From Limnohabitans sp. (GTDB lineage: Bacteria > Pseudomonadota > Gammaproteobacteria > Burkholderiales > Burkholderiaceae_C), in assembly GCA_030158125.1 (NCBI GenBank), contig JAOATL010000024.1, positions 186,001-250,000 of the forward strand: a DNA stretch of 64,000 nt. Direction: 5' to 3'. Made by a program: the position numbers and the translations under genes. The notes below the pieces were generated by a model that did no database searches, was not told the origin of the DNA, and worked only from the letters and a program-made list of their open reading frames with translations. Of the stretch, positions 18,548-28,725 are shown piece by piece. Position 1 is the first letter of the stretch; each line of letters opens with the position of its first letter.

Positions 18548-20914
18548 CTAGTTTCGGAACAAGTCCAAAATTCGTTTGCGCTCGTCGGCTTCAGGCAGCG
18601 CACCGCCTTTGTCATTGCCAAGCCCCAGGCTGGTCACGCCGCCACCTTTGGCGTATTCATCAAAGTACCATTCACCGTTGACATTCAGCACGCCTTCAGG
18701 TGCCGTGGCATCCGCCACCGGCAAGGTTTTGAGGGCTGTGTCCATGAAGCTGATCCACACCGGCAAGCTTAAGCCTCCCCCTGTTTCTCGATCGCCCAAT
18801 TTACGAGGTGTGTCATAACCAATCCACACCACCGCGGCCAAATTGCGGTGATAGCCTGCAAACCAGGCGTCCATTGAGTCGTTGGTGGTGCCCGTTTTGC
18901 CATAGATGTCGTCACGCTTTAAGGCGACGCGGGCTTTGGCCGCCGTGCCGGAGCGGGTGACCTCTTGCAGCAAACTGGTCATGACAAAAGCGTTGCGCGG
19001 TGAAATGGCACGACTGCTTTCGTCCACTGGCACGGGCGGGCTGTCGACCAAGATTTTGCCCTTGTGATCGGTGATGCGCGAGATCATGTGCGGTTGAACG
19101 CGCAGGCCACCGTTGGCGAACACAGAGTAGCCAGTGGCCATTTGCATGGGCGTCACAGAGCCCGCGCCCAAAGCCATGGTGAGGTAGGCCGGATGTTTGT
19201 CTTCGTCAAAGCCAAATTTGGTGACCCACTCTTGCGCATTGCGTGTGCCAACAGCTTGCAAGATGCGAATGGAAATCATGTTTTTCGATTTGGCCAAACC
19301 TTTGCGAATGCTCATGGGGCCTTCGAAGGTGCCGTCGTAGTTTTTGGGCTCCCAAGGTTGCCCCCCTGTCACACCGGCGTCAAAGAACAACGGAGCGTCG
19401 TTCACCACCGTGGCCGGCGTAAAGCCTTTTTCCAAAGCGGCAGAGTAAATGAAGGGTTTGAAGCTAGAGCCGGGTTGGCGCCATGCTTGAATCACGTGGT
19501 TGAATTTGTTTTTCGCAAAATCAAATCCACCGACCAATGCGCGCACAGAACCATCTTGTGGGTTGATGGCCACAAAGGCGCCTTCGACTTCTGGCAGTTG
19601 TGTAATTTCCCATGTGCCTTTGGGTGTTTGCACCACGCGGATCACGGCGCCGCGCTTGATCTTGATGTTGGGCCCCGCTTTGTCTGACAAGCCCGATTGA
19701 GCTGGTTTCAAGCCTTCGCCTGTGATTTCAAGTTGCTCGGCATTTTGGCGAACAGCCACAATCTTTTTGGGTGTGGCTTCCAGTACCACCGCCGACATGA
19801 CATCGCCATTGTCGGGGTGGTCGTCCAGCACATCGTCAATGGCATCTTCCAACTCTTTGGCCGAGGTGGGCAGGTCGATGAACTTTTCAGGTCCACGGTA
19901 GACCTGGCGGCGTTCAAAGTCCATGATGCCTTGGCGCAGTGCTTTGTATGCTGCCGTTTGTTCAGTCGATTGCAATGTGGTGTAAACGTTCAAGCCGCGC
20001 GTGTAAGTTTCTTGGCCGTATTGGGCAAACATGAGTTGCCTGACGGTTTCGGCCACGTACTCGGCATGGATGCGATTTTTGTCATGCGTGGCGCGAATCT
20101 TCAACGGTTCTGCTTTGGCTTCTTGCGCTTGTTTGGCGGTGATAAAACCGTTCTCTTCCATGCGCTCAATGATGTAGAGCTGACGGGAACGTGCGCGCTT
20201 GGGGTTGCTGATGGGGTTGTAGGCAGAAGGGGCTTTGGGCAAACCGGCCAGCATGGCGGCTTCGGCAATGCTGATGTCTTTCAGAGATTTGCCAAAGTAA
20301 GTTTCGGCCGCTGACGCAAAGCCATAAGCCCGATTGCCCAAGAAGATTTGATTCATGTAGATCTCAAGAATCTGATCTTTGCTTAGCAAGTGCTCCAGCT
20401 TAAAGGTGAGCAATACTTCGTAAATCTTGCGGGTGTAGGTTTTCTCTGTGGACAGGTACACGTTGCGTGCCACTTGCATGGTGATGGTGGAAGCGCCTTG
20501 ACTTTTGCGTTTGCCCAAGTTGGCAATGCCCGCGCGAATCAAACCCAAATAGTCCAAACCACCGTGTTGGTAAAAACGTGCATCTTCAATGGACAGCACG
20601 GCGTCTTTCATGACTTGAGGAATTTCTTGAATGGGCGTGAGATTGCGTCGTTCTTCACCAAATTCACCCATGAGTGCGCCATCGGCGGTGTAAATGCGCA
20701 AGGGCAATTTGGGGCGATATTCGGCCAAGTCAGAGGTGTCGGGCAGTTGCGGATAGGCCATCACCATGGCCACCCCGATCACCATCAACAAGGACAAGAA
20801 GCCTGCAGCCACCAATCCTGCGGCCCATAGGCAAACGCGCAAGGCCCAATGCAGGCGCGGTGACTCGATCAGATCGAGTTGTTGGGAGGCAGAGGCGTTG
20901 CTTTTTTTGGACAT
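18548..20914 (-). CDS. mrcA: Penicillin-binding protein 1A
   Basis: GASTITMQVARNVYLS transglycosylase and RQPGSSFKPFIY / GKTGTTNDSMDAWFAGY transpeptidase motifs; start at MSKKSNASAS. Confidence 0.96.
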   Translation of the reverse strand: MSKKSNASASQQLDLIESPRLHWALRVCLWAAGLVAAGFLSLLMVIGVAMVMAYPQLPDTSDLAEYRPKLPLRIYTADGALMGEFGEERRNLTPIQEIPQVMKDAVLSIEDARFYQHGGLDYLGLIRAGIANLGKRKSQGASTITMQVARNVYLSTEKTYTRKIYEVLLTFKLEHLLSKDQILEIYMNQIFLGNRAYGFASAAETYFGKSLKDISIAEAAMLAGLPKAPSAYNPISNPKRARSRQLYIIERMEENGFITAKQAQEAKAEPLKIRATHDKNRIHAEYVAETVRQLMFAQYGQETYTRGLNVYTTLQSTEQTAAYKALRQGIMDFERRQVYRGPEKFIDLPTSAKELEDAIDDVLDDHPDNGDVMSAVVLEATPKKIVAVRQNAEQLEITGEGLKPAQSGLSDKAGPNIKIKRGAVIRVVQTPKGTWEITQLPEVEGAFVAINPQDGSVRALVGGFDFAKNKFNHVIQAWRQPGSSFKPFIYSAALEKGFTPATVVNDAPLFFDAGVTGGQPWEPKNYDGTFEGPMSIRKGLAKSKNMISIRILQAVGTRNAQEWVTKFGFDEDKHPAYLTMALGAGSVTPMQMATGYSVFANGGLRVQPHMISRITDHKGKILVDSPPVPVDESSRAISPRNAFVMTSLLQEVTRSGTAAKARVALKRDDIYGKTGTTNDSMDAWFAGYHRNLAAVVWIGYDTPRKLGDRETGGGLSLPVWISFMDTALKTLPVADATAPEGVLNVNGEWYFDEYAKGGGVTSLGLGNDKGGALPEADERKRILDLFRN

Positions 20915-21081
20915 GTTGAAGGCGGAAAAAACCGCTGACCGCATTATAAAAACTGCAGGGCAGATGGCGGAATTTGAATGTTGCGCAAAGCAACTGGAAT
21001 GGCGGGAATTGTAGTCTTTTCGGGCCTTGGTCAGGGGTGCAATGGGAGATTGCCGCAACCTCTGAAAGCCTTGCTTTGTAC

Positions 21082-21753
21082 ATGACGTCCTTCTTTTCAC
21101 GGCCTACCGTTCCGCGGTGGGGTATTTATTCGCACTCGCAACTTCCAAACTTGTTCAGTGTGGTGGCGGTCAAAGACCACCAAATGCGCTGCCAAACTGG
21201 CATGGGTTTGGCGTTGCAGGTTTCTGCCGTGATTCAAAACTGCCAAGCTGCATGGCCTCTATGGGCGCGCCGGCAGCGGGCCAAACCTCAAACCATGCCA
21301 GCCGCTTGGGTCATGCCCGATACAGAACTCTCAAGTTTTGACCTGGCGTGCTCACCCGCTTGGGGGCCACAAGACACAGAAGCTGAGTGCCAATTGGAAG
21401 CCAGTGCGCGCATGCAATTGTCTGCAGAGCAAGTGGCATTCAATTACGCGGTTCATCGATTGCCCGGTGGCGCGATGCAGGCTCGGGTTTGGGCCTGTCA
21501 CTTAACAGTGCTCACCTCGCAGGCCGCGCAACTGCAAGACTTGGGTTTGCAACTGCAAGTCACAACATCGCGCAAGGAAGCGTCTGGCATGAACGTGTTT
21601 TTGGGCGTCACACGCCAGAGCCTGCAAGACTTGCACAAACGCATTGAAGGGCAGGTGGCGCAATGTTTCGTCCAAGGTTCGGCTCAAAATTCGGTCCAAG
21701 ATTTGTCACAAGATTTGCCACAAGGCTCGCAACAAGAGGCAATCCCATGTTGA
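21082..21753 (+). CDS. PilM/HofM-like protein, about 223 aa (apparently only the N-terminal part of PilM)
   Basis: Divergent from mrcA, first gene of a pil-like block; AWVMPDTELSSFDLACSPAWGPQDTEAECQLEASARMQLSAEQVAFNYAVHRL resembles the PilM segment on membrane-helix/ATPase subdomain spacing. Confidence 0.6.
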   Translation: MTSFFSRPTVPRWGIYSHSQLPNLFSVVAVKDHQMRCQTGMGLALQVSAVIQNCQAAWPLWARRQRAKPQTMPAAWVMPDTELSSFDLACSPAWGPQDTEAECQLEASARMQLSAEQVAFNYAVHRLPGGAMQARVWACHLTVLTSQAAQLQDLGLQLQVTTSRKEASGMNVFLGVTRQSLQDLHKRIEGQVAQCFVQGSAQNSVQDLSQDLPQGSQQEAIPC

Positions 21754-22334
21754 ATTTGATGCCGCCACCGGCCACGGGTCATCCCATCATGCGCCGTGAC
21801 ATCCAATGGCCCATGGCCCTTGGCTTGCTGCTGGGTTTGCTGTACCCAATGGCGCAAGAAATGGAGGCCAGCAAGGCCCTTTCAAGTGATCGCTCAATCA
21901 CTGCATCCAATTCACAGTTGGCCTTGGCTTCCTCTGTGGCCGTGTCGCCAGCCGCGCAAGCTGAGGCGCAAGAAGCCTTGAGTTTGAGGCGGGCCAGTCT
22001 GACATTTTTAGAACGTCGTCAGGCACAAAGAGACGACGTCACGGAAGTGCAAGAAATTTGGCTGTTGAGTCGTTTGGGCAGTTCGCAAGCCGCGGTCAAA
22101 TTGCAAGCGCAGCAATGGCAGATGGGGCAATTCAGCTGGGAAGGGGTTGCCGCGCACTCGGGCCATCTTGATACGTTGTTGCACCGTCTCAACCGATTTT
22201 CGCGTTGGGCGGAGGCGCCAGTTTTGGTGCGCCTGCAGCCAGAAACAACTGTGCAAAATTTGGGCAGCAGCGTCACGGGTTTGACCTTTCAGTTGCAAGC
22301 ATCGGTTCATTCACAACCAGGCCGGGGCTCATGA
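21747..22334 (+). CDS. PilN/HofN-like protein (195 aa)
   Basis: ATGTTGA overlap with the upstream gene; MLNLMPP start, single N-terminal TM, following coiled region; position in locus. Confidence 0.55.
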   Translation: MLNLMPPPATGHPIMRRDIQWPMALGLLLGLLYPMAQEMEASKALSSDRSITASNSQLALASSVAVSPAAQAEAQEALSLRRASLTFLERRQAQRDDVTEVQEIWLLSRLGSSQAAVKLQAQQWQMGQFSWEGVAAHSGHLDTLLHRLNRFSRWAEAPVLVRLQPETTVQNLGSSVTGLTFQLQASVHSQPGRGS

Positions 22335-23329
22335 TGACAAGCACTGCATGGACTTGGACCCAAGCCCAGCTGGCGCGTGCTTGCCATGCGCACATGCCTG
22401 TGCTGTGGGTGCATTGGCAAAACCACACCTTGTTTGCTTCGCCGTTTGCGCGTGCAGGGAGAGCCTTGGCTTTGTCCGTGGCGACAAGTGGGGCGTTGGT
22501 GTTGTTGTGGCAAAGCTTGGCGGGTTGGGCCGCTTTGCCCTCTAGCCGGTGGGCTCAGCGCCAGCTTCAGGTCCGGGTCCAGACACGCCAAGAGGTTGAA
22601 CAACAGGCCCAAGCGGTGGGCGCGCTGGCCGCCATGCAAAGGCTGCGGCAAGTCGCGCTAGACCAGCAGGCTCAAATAGATGAGCAGGTTTTGGCATGGC
22701 CTAATTCCGCGCTGCGTTTGTCCTTGCTCAACCAAATGCAGCAAATGGCGCAGCAAAGGGGCTTGCACGTGCGCCATTTAAGGTCACTGCACGAGCCTGC
22801 GCAGCATGGCTACGAGGGCAGTGCCGTTCATTTCAGTGTGCTTGGCACAGAATGGGCCGTCCACGCCTACTGGCAGGCGCTTCAGCAACTGCTCCAAAAC
22901 GGCGCCTGGACTTCCTGGGCCATTCGCTTACAACCCGACGGACAGTACAGTTTTGAAGGTCATTTGGCGCTGCTGTGGGATGCGCAAGATGCCATCACCG
23001 ACACGGGCGTTGCTTTGCAGTGGCACGCCAGTGTCGCGGCTTCAGCAGCCGCGCAGCCTGTGGCTGTGCCGGTCCATGCGCATGTGCTGTCCGATCAAAG
23101 CCAAGCGCAAATGCGGGTGGTGGGGGCGGCGCAATCGACCCTGCCCGGCAATCCCGAAACCGCTTGGACCTGGATTCGGTCAGGCACAAGCGTGCATTTG
23201 GTTCGCCCAGGACAGCTCTTGGGCAAGGAGCACAGCAAGGTGGGATTCACAGATGCCCTTGGACTTCGGCTCAGTGCTGGCGCGGGCCAAGCAGATTCGC
23301 AGTTGGGCTGGGAGGTGGTGAAGCCATGA
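22331..23329 (+). CDS. PilO-like and PilP-like regions in one ORF (332 aa)
   Basis: N-terminal TM and coiled coil (PilO-like); C-terminal QMRVVGAAQ...TAWTWIRSGTSVHLVRPGQLLGKEHSKVGFTDALGLRL resembles a PilP beta domain; ATGA junctions on both sides. Confidence 0.55.
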   Translation: MMTSTAWTWTQAQLARACHAHMPVLWVHWQNHTLFASPFARAGRALALSVATSGALVLLWQSLAGWAALPSSRWAQRQLQVRVQTRQEVEQQAQAVGALAAMQRLRQVALDQQAQIDEQVLAWPNSALRLSLLNQMQQMAQQRGLHVRHLRSLHEPAQHGYEGSAVHFSVLGTEWAVHAYWQALQQLLQNGAWTSWAIRLQPDGQYSFEGHLALLWDAQDAITDTGVALQWHASVAASAAAQPVAVPVHAHVLSDQSQAQMRVVGAAQSTLPGNPETAWTWIRSGTSVHLVRPGQLLGKEHSKVGFTDALGLRLSAGAGQADSQLGWEVVKP

Positions 23330-24666
23330 GACACGCCTCTTTTTGGACCGTTTGTGCATGGATGCTGGTGGCCAACGGGCCAGTGCAAGCCGCCGATGAG
23401 AAGCTGAAATGGACCTTTCAGAACATAGAAGTCAAAGCCTTGCTGCAATCTTTGGCCGAAATCGGTCAGCACAATTTGATTGTGGCCGATGGGGTCACAG
23501 GACCGATCAGCCTGCATTTGAAAGACATGACGTGGCGCGAAGCATTGAACGTGGTGGTGCAGTCGAAAGGTCTGGTGGTCACAGACCAACAGGGTGTGTT
23601 GTGGATCAGTGCGCGCAGCGATGCCTCTGAGGGTTTGCAAGCATTGGCCATCTCCTTGAAGTACGCCAAGGCCGCTGACATTGCGCAGCGCTTGCAGTCA
23701 GCCAGTGCCGGTGTGGTGGGGCAGCGCTGGCTCAGTGCCCGGGGCACCGTCATGGCCGAGCCTAGAACCAACCAGTTGTTTTTTTTGGACACACCGACAG
23801 CGCTGAAACAAATCAAAGATGTCATTCAATGGCTCGATATTCCGGTTCGTCAAGTGATGATCGAGGCGCAAATCGTGGAAGCTGAAGAGCAGTTTGGTAA
23901 ATCTTTGGGCGTGCGATTGGGCGGTGCATTTGCCAGCAATTTTGCAGCGCCTTTTGCAGCCACGGCCAAACCCGTCCAAATGGCTTTGGGCGGTCAGGGC
24001 TTGGCGGGAGGTGGCGGCATCCAACCCAGTTATTGGCTCAATTTACCCGCTGGCCCGGCCGGTCAGGCACTTTACCCGCCCGCCAGTTTTGCCGTGTCAC
24101 TGTTCAATGCGGCCGCCAATCAGTTCTTGAATTTGGAAATTTCAGCCTTGGAGGCGGATGGTAAGGGCAAGGTCATTGCCAGCCCGCGGGTGGTTACCGC
24201 CGACCAAACCAAGGCCTTGATCGAACAAGGCACCGAGCTGCCTTATCAAGTCAGCAATGGCAACGGCGCGGCGTCCATCGCCTTTCGCAAAGCCAACTTG
24301 AAACTGGAAGTCACCCCTCAAATTACCCCAGAAGGGGCGGTGGTCTTGGAGTTGGACATCGCCAAAGACAGTGTCGGGCAAGTCACTAGCGCGGGCTATG
24401 CCATCAATACCAAGCATGTCAAAACCCAGGTCTTGGTGGACAACGGTGGAACAGTGGTCATTGGCGGTATTTTGGAGTCGGCAGACAAACAAGATGAAGC
24501 CCGTGTGCCCGGCTTGGCCAGCTTGCCAGGCATTGGCCACCTGTTTCAAAGTGAGCAGTTGACGCAGCGTAAAACAGAACTTCTCATCTTCGTCACCCCC
24601 AGGGTTTTGGCCGAAACCGTGCCCCGTGCCGCCTCGAATACACTTAGGGCCTCTAACGTACCTTGA
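23326..24666 (+). CDS. Short secretin of the PilQ/HofQ type (446 aa)
   Basis: WTFQNIEVKALLQSLAEIGQHNLIVADGVTGPISLHLKDMTWREAL (N0/STN), VMIEAQIVEAEEQFGKSLGVRLG, ELLIFVTPRVL secretin C-terminus. Confidence 0.9.
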   Translation: MRHASFWTVCAWMLVANGPVQAADEKLKWTFQNIEVKALLQSLAEIGQHNLIVADGVTGPISLHLKDMTWREALNVVVQSKGLVVTDQQGVLWISARSDASEGLQALAISLKYAKAADIAQRLQSASAGVVGQRWLSARGTVMAEPRTNQLFFLDTPTALKQIKDVIQWLDIPVRQVMIEAQIVEAEEQFGKSLGVRLGGAFASNFAAPFAATAKPVQMALGGQGLAGGGGIQPSYWLNLPAGPAGQALYPPASFAVSLFNAAANQFLNLEISALEADGKGKVIASPRVVTADQTKALIEQGTELPYQVSNGNGAASIAFRKANLKLEVTPQITPEGAVVLELDIAKDSVGQVTSAGYAINTKHVKTQVLVDNGGTVVIGGILESADKQDEARVPGLASLPGIGHLFQSEQLTQRKTELLIFVTPRVLAETVPRAASNTLRASNVP

Positions 24667-24676
24667 ATTTCTTCTT

Positions 24677-25213
24677 TTGCTCATTATTTTTGTTGGCCTC
24701 CCGGGATCTGGCAAAACGACCATCGGCAGACAGATGGGGCGTCGCTTGGGCCTGCCTTTTTTAGACTCAGACATCGTCATCGAGCAGCGTTTGGGCTGCT
24801 CCATTCGCGAGTTTTTTGATCGAGAGGGCGAAGAGCGCTTTCGCGACATTGAGCAAAGTGTCATAGACGATTTAAGCAAACACCACCACGGCGTGTTGTC
24901 CACCGGTGGTGGTTCGGTGTTGCGTGAGGCCAATCGCCAGCATTTGCGAGCACGTGGCAAAGTTGTTTATTTGCGTTCTTCACCCGAAGAAGTGTTTCGC
25001 CGGCTGAAACACGATTTGCAAAGACCGCTGTTGCAAGTCAATGACCCGCTTGAAAAATTGCGCACCTTGTACCAAGCGCGTGATCCCTTGTACCGCGAAA
25101 CGGCCCACTATGTCTTTGACACAGGCCGTCCCAGCATCAACAAATTGCTCAACAGCATCATTGGCGAGTTAGACCTTCAGGGTTTTGACACCCACACCTC
25201 ACATCATCCTTGA
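24677..25213 (+). CDS. aroK: Shikimate kinase (probable TTG start; ORF open from 24626)
   Basis: [39 protein letters not shown]; followed by aroB. Confidence 0.93.
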   Translation: MLIIFVGLPGSGKTTIGRQMGRRLGLPFLDSDIVIEQRLGCSIREFFDREGEERFRDIEQSVIDDLSKHHHGVLSTGGGSVLREANRQHLRARGKVVYLRSSPEEVFRRLKHDLQRPLLQVNDPLEKLRTLYQARDPLYRETAHYVFDTGRPSINKLLNSIIGELDLQGFDTHTSHHP

Positions 25214-25221
25214 CGCAGTTT

Positions 25222-26334
25222 ATGAACAGCACGACGCAGCAGCCGGAAGTGGTCCGAATTGACTTGGCAGACCGAAGCTATGACATTCTCATTGGTCAAA
25301 ATTTGCTGGCGCATTCGGCCAGTTATGCCCATTTGCCCAAAGCTGCTGCAGCGCTGATTGTGAGCAACACCACCGTGGCGCCCTTGTACGAGGCTGCTCT
25401 CAAGCAGGCCTTGTCGGCCCACTACCAAGTCATTCACACCGTGCATTTGCCTGACGGCGAAGCACACAAAGATTGGGTCACCTTGAACTCGATTTTTGAC
25501 ACCTTGTTAGGACAAGCTTGCGATCGCAAAACTGTCTTGTTTGCACTGGGCGGTGGCGTGGTGGGTGACATGACGGGCTTTGCTGCCGCCAGTTTCATGC
25601 GCGGCGTGCCCTTTGTGCAAGTCCCCACCACGTTGTTGGCACAAGTTGATTCATCGGTGGGTGGTAAAACGGCCATCAACCACCCAATGGGTAAAAACAT
25701 GATTGGCGCGTTTTACCAACCACAACGTGTGGTCTGCGATTTGGCGGTGTTGCAAACTTTGCCAGCGCGCGAGGTGAGTGCCGGCTTGGCTGAAATCATC
25801 AAGTACGGCCCCATTGCCGACATGGCATTTTTTGATTGGATTGAGGCCAACGTCCAAAGCCTGAAAGCCTGCCAACCCTCCGTCATGGCACATGCGGTCA
25901 AACGCAGTTGCGAAATCAAAGCCCACGTGGTGGGGCAAGACGAACGTGAAGCGGGTTTGCGCGCCATTCTGAATTTTGGCCACACCTTTGGTCACGCCAT
26001 CGAGGCCGGGCTAGGTTACGGTGAATGGTTGCACGGCGAGGCGGTGGGTTGCGGCATGGTCATGGCGGCGCATTTGTCTGAAGCCTTGGGTCTCATTGAT
26101 GCCAGCTTCGTGGCCAGATTGACGCGCTTGATTGAACAAGCCGGCTTGCCTATCAAAGGTCCCATATTAGACAGCCACGACAACGCAGGCAAATACCTGG
26201 CACTGATGTTGCACGATAAAAAATCGGTGGCCGGTGACATTCAATTCGTCTTGATTGAAGGCCCAGGTAAAGCCCGTGTGAGTGCCGCACCTGAAGCCAT
26301 GGTGCGTGCTGTGATCGATCGCTGCTGTGCTTGA
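25222..26334 (+). CDS. aroB: 3-dehydroquinate synthase
   Basis: [60 protein letters not shown]. Confidence 0.98.
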   Translation: MNSTTQQPEVVRIDLADRSYDILIGQNLLAHSASYAHLPKAAAALIVSNTTVAPLYEAALKQALSAHYQVIHTVHLPDGEAHKDWVTLNSIFDTLLGQACDRKTVLFALGGGVVGDMTGFAAASFMRGVPFVQVPTTLLAQVDSSVGGKTAINHPMGKNMIGAFYQPQRVVCDLAVLQTLPAREVSAGLAEIIKYGPIADMAFFDWIEANVQSLKACQPSVMAHAVKRSCEIKAHVVGQDEREAGLRAILNFGHTFGHAIEAGLGYGEWLHGEAVGCGMVMAAHLSEALGLIDASFVARLTRLIEQAGLPIKGPILDSHDNAGKYLALMLHDKKSVAGDIQFVLIEGPGKARVSAAPEAMVRAVIDRCCA

Positions 26335-27466
26335 AGCCTACGCTTGTCACGCCGATCAATCGCGTGGGCGTCGTCACCCCGAAGTGCCAGCGCCTACGCG
26401 CAACGATTTTCAGCGCGACCGCGACCGCATTGTTCATTCCACCGCGTTTCGGCGCTTGGTTTACAAGACGCAGGTTTTTTTAAACCATGAAGGTGATTTG
26501 TTTCGCACCCGGCTCACGCACTCTCTAGAAGTTGCGCAGCTGGGGCGCTCTATTGCCCGGGCCTTGGGCTTGAACGAAGACCTGGTGGAAGCCGTTGCGC
26601 TGGCGCATGACTTGGGTCATACGCCGTTTGGCCACGCAGGGCAGGACACTCTGAACGAGTGCATGCAAGCCTATGGTGGCTTTGAGCACAACTTGCAAAG
26701 TTTGCGGGTGGTTGATCATTTGGAGGAGCGCTATCCAGAATTCGATGGTTTGAATCTCAGCTTCGAAACGCGCGAAGGTATTTTGAAACACTGTGCGCAG
26801 CGCAATGCGCTGCTGCTTGAGGCACAAGAGCCTGGTGGTGTGGCGCATCGTTTTTTGAAGGGCACGCAGCCCAGTTTGGAAGCGCAGTTGTGCAACCTGG
26901 CCGATGCCATTGCCTACAACGCGCACGACATCGACGATGGCGTGCGCTCGGGCTTGCTCACTCTTTCGCAAATGGACGACGTACCTTTGTTTGCGCATTA
27001 CAAGTCGATCACGCTGCAGCAGCATCTTGGTTTGGCCGATGCCGCCAAAGCCAGGCGCTTGCTCTATGAAACCATTCGCCGCATGTTGAGCGATCAGGTC
27101 TACGATGTGATCGACACCACACGTGCCAAGTTACAGCAACATCGGCCTCAAAGCGCAGACGAAGCGCGCTTGGCTGGCCCCATGGTGGCTTTTGGCGCGC
27201 AGATGGCCGAGCAGGTCAAGGTGATGAAATCCTTTTTATTCAAACACCTTTATCGCCATCCGCAAGTGATGGACACCACATCCCATGCGCAAGTGGTGGT
27301 GCAGGAATTGTTTGACGCATACCTCAGCGCACCCCATGAAATGTCGTCCGATTTTGCTGCGCGCGAAGAAGCGCCCCGTGCGGTGGCCGATTACATTGCC
27401 GGCATGACCGATCGTTTTGCGGCCAAAGAACACGAGCGCCTCACAGGGCGCCGGTTGCTGGCATGA
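26327..27466 (+). CDS. dgt: dGTPase-like HD-domain triphosphohydrolase
   Basis: [20 protein letters not shown]...[19 protein letters not shown]...[19 protein letters not shown]. Confidence 0.95.
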   Translation: MLEAYACHADQSRGRRHPEVPAPTRNDFQRDRDRIVHSTAFRRLVYKTQVFLNHEGDLFRTRLTHSLEVAQLGRSIARALGLNEDLVEAVALAHDLGHTPFGHAGQDTLNECMQAYGGFEHNLQSLRVVDHLEERYPEFDGLNLSFETREGILKHCAQRNALLLEAQEPGGVAHRFLKGTQPSLEAQLCNLADAIAYNAHDIDDGVRSGLLTLSQMDDVPLFAHYKSITLQQHLGLADAAKARRLLYETIRRMLSDQVYDVIDTTRAKLQQHRPQSADEARLAGPMVAFGAQMAEQVKVMKSFLFKHLYRHPQVMDTTSHAQVVVQELFDAYLSAPHEMSSDFAAREEAPRAVADYIAGMTDRFAAKEHERLTGRRLLA

Positions 27467-28725
27467 GTCAGACAGGTGTGACGGGCAGTCACAAGTCGCA
27501 AGCGGCGGCATTGATTGTGATTTTTTCTGGCGTGGTCGCGGCTTTGCAAATTGGCAAATTGCCGCCAGCTCTGCCGGCGCTCAGTCAAAGTTTGAATTTG
27601 AGCTTGATGCAATCAGGCTTCCTGCTGTCTTTGGTTCAACTGGCGGGCATGAGCTTGGCCTTGGTGGTGGGTTTGTCGGCCGATGGTTTGGGTCTGCGTC
27701 GGAGCATGCTGACCGGTTTGGTGGTCTTGGGTGTGGCCAGTGCCATGGGCGCATTGGCTGAAAGCGTGACGGCGTTGATGGCTTGGCGCGCCGTCGAGGG
27801 TTTCGGTTTTTTGTGGGTGACTTTGCCCGCACCAGGACTCATTCGAAAATTGGTCAATGCGCAACAGGTGCGCAAACTCCTAGGTTATTGGGGTGCTTAC
27901 ATGCCGGCAGGCACGGCACTTACTTTGCTGGTTGGCCCGCTGTGGTTGCCTGCATTGGGCTGGCAAACTTGGTGGTGTTTGTTTGCCGTTTTGTCGTGGG
28001 CCATGGCCTTGGTGTTGTGGCGCGTGGTGCCTCCAGATGCAGAGGCGACTGTGCCGGAGACGCTGGCATCGCCCGCACTGGCTTTGGCGTCATCAGGGGC
28101 GTTGCATGTGGCATGGCCTCAGCGCCTGCGGGAAACCTTGACAGCGCCAGGCCCCTGGCTGGTGGCCCTGTGCTTTGCCATGTACTCGGGGCAATGGTTG
28201 GCGGTGGTGGGTTTCTTGCCATCCATTTACACGCAGGCAGGTTTGTCGGGTGCCACTTTGGGGGTGCTCACCGCATTTGCAGCAGCCGTCAACATGGGGG
28301 GCAATATGGCCTCGGGTCGATTGTTGCAAAGAGGCCTTCACCCCAGTTTGTTATTGGGCATGGGCTTCATGGCCATGGCCTTGGGTTCGTTCGTGGCATT
28401 TTCTGAATGGACTGTATCGGCCCCATGGTTGCGTTACCTCGGGGTGTTGTTGTTTTCCTCTTTCGGCGGTTTGGTGCCGGGTACTTTATTTTCTTTGTCG
28501 GTGCGCTTGGCACCGCATGAACGCAATGTGTCCACCACGGTAGGTTGGATGCAGCAAGGTTCTGCGGCAGGCCAGTTTGCCGGGCCACCCGCTGTGGCTT
28601 GGTTGGCCTCGCTGGTGGGTGGATGGCAGTGGACTTGGATGGCCACAGGGCTGTGTTGTGTCGGTGGTTGTCTCTTATCGGTCTTGATTGCTCAAGCTTT
28701 GAATGTGCAAAAGGAGTCTGTATGA
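27463..28725 (+). CDS. MFS transporter (CynX/NarK-like)
   Basis: 12-TM-like hydrophobic ORF overlapping the dgt stop; GLSADGLGLRRSMLTGLV loop motif. Confidence 0.85.
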   Translation: MSQTGVTGSHKSQAAALIVIFSGVVAALQIGKLPPALPALSQSLNLSLMQSGFLLSLVQLAGMSLALVVGLSADGLGLRRSMLTGLVVLGVASAMGALAESVTALMAWRAVEGFGFLWVTLPAPGLIRKLVNAQQVRKLLGYWGAYMPAGTALTLLVGPLWLPALGWQTWWCLFAVLSWAMALVLWRVVPPDAEATVPETLASPALALASSGALHVAWPQRLRETLTAPGPWLVALCFAMYSGQWLAVVGFLPSIYTQAGLSGATLGVLTAFAAAVNMGGNMASGRLLQRGLHPSLLLGMGFMAMALGSFVAFSEWTVSAPWLRYLGVLLFSSFGGLVPGTLFSLSVRLAPHERNVSTTVGWMQQGSAAGQFAGPPAVAWLASLVGGWQWTWMATGLCCVGGCLLSVLIAQALNVQKESV

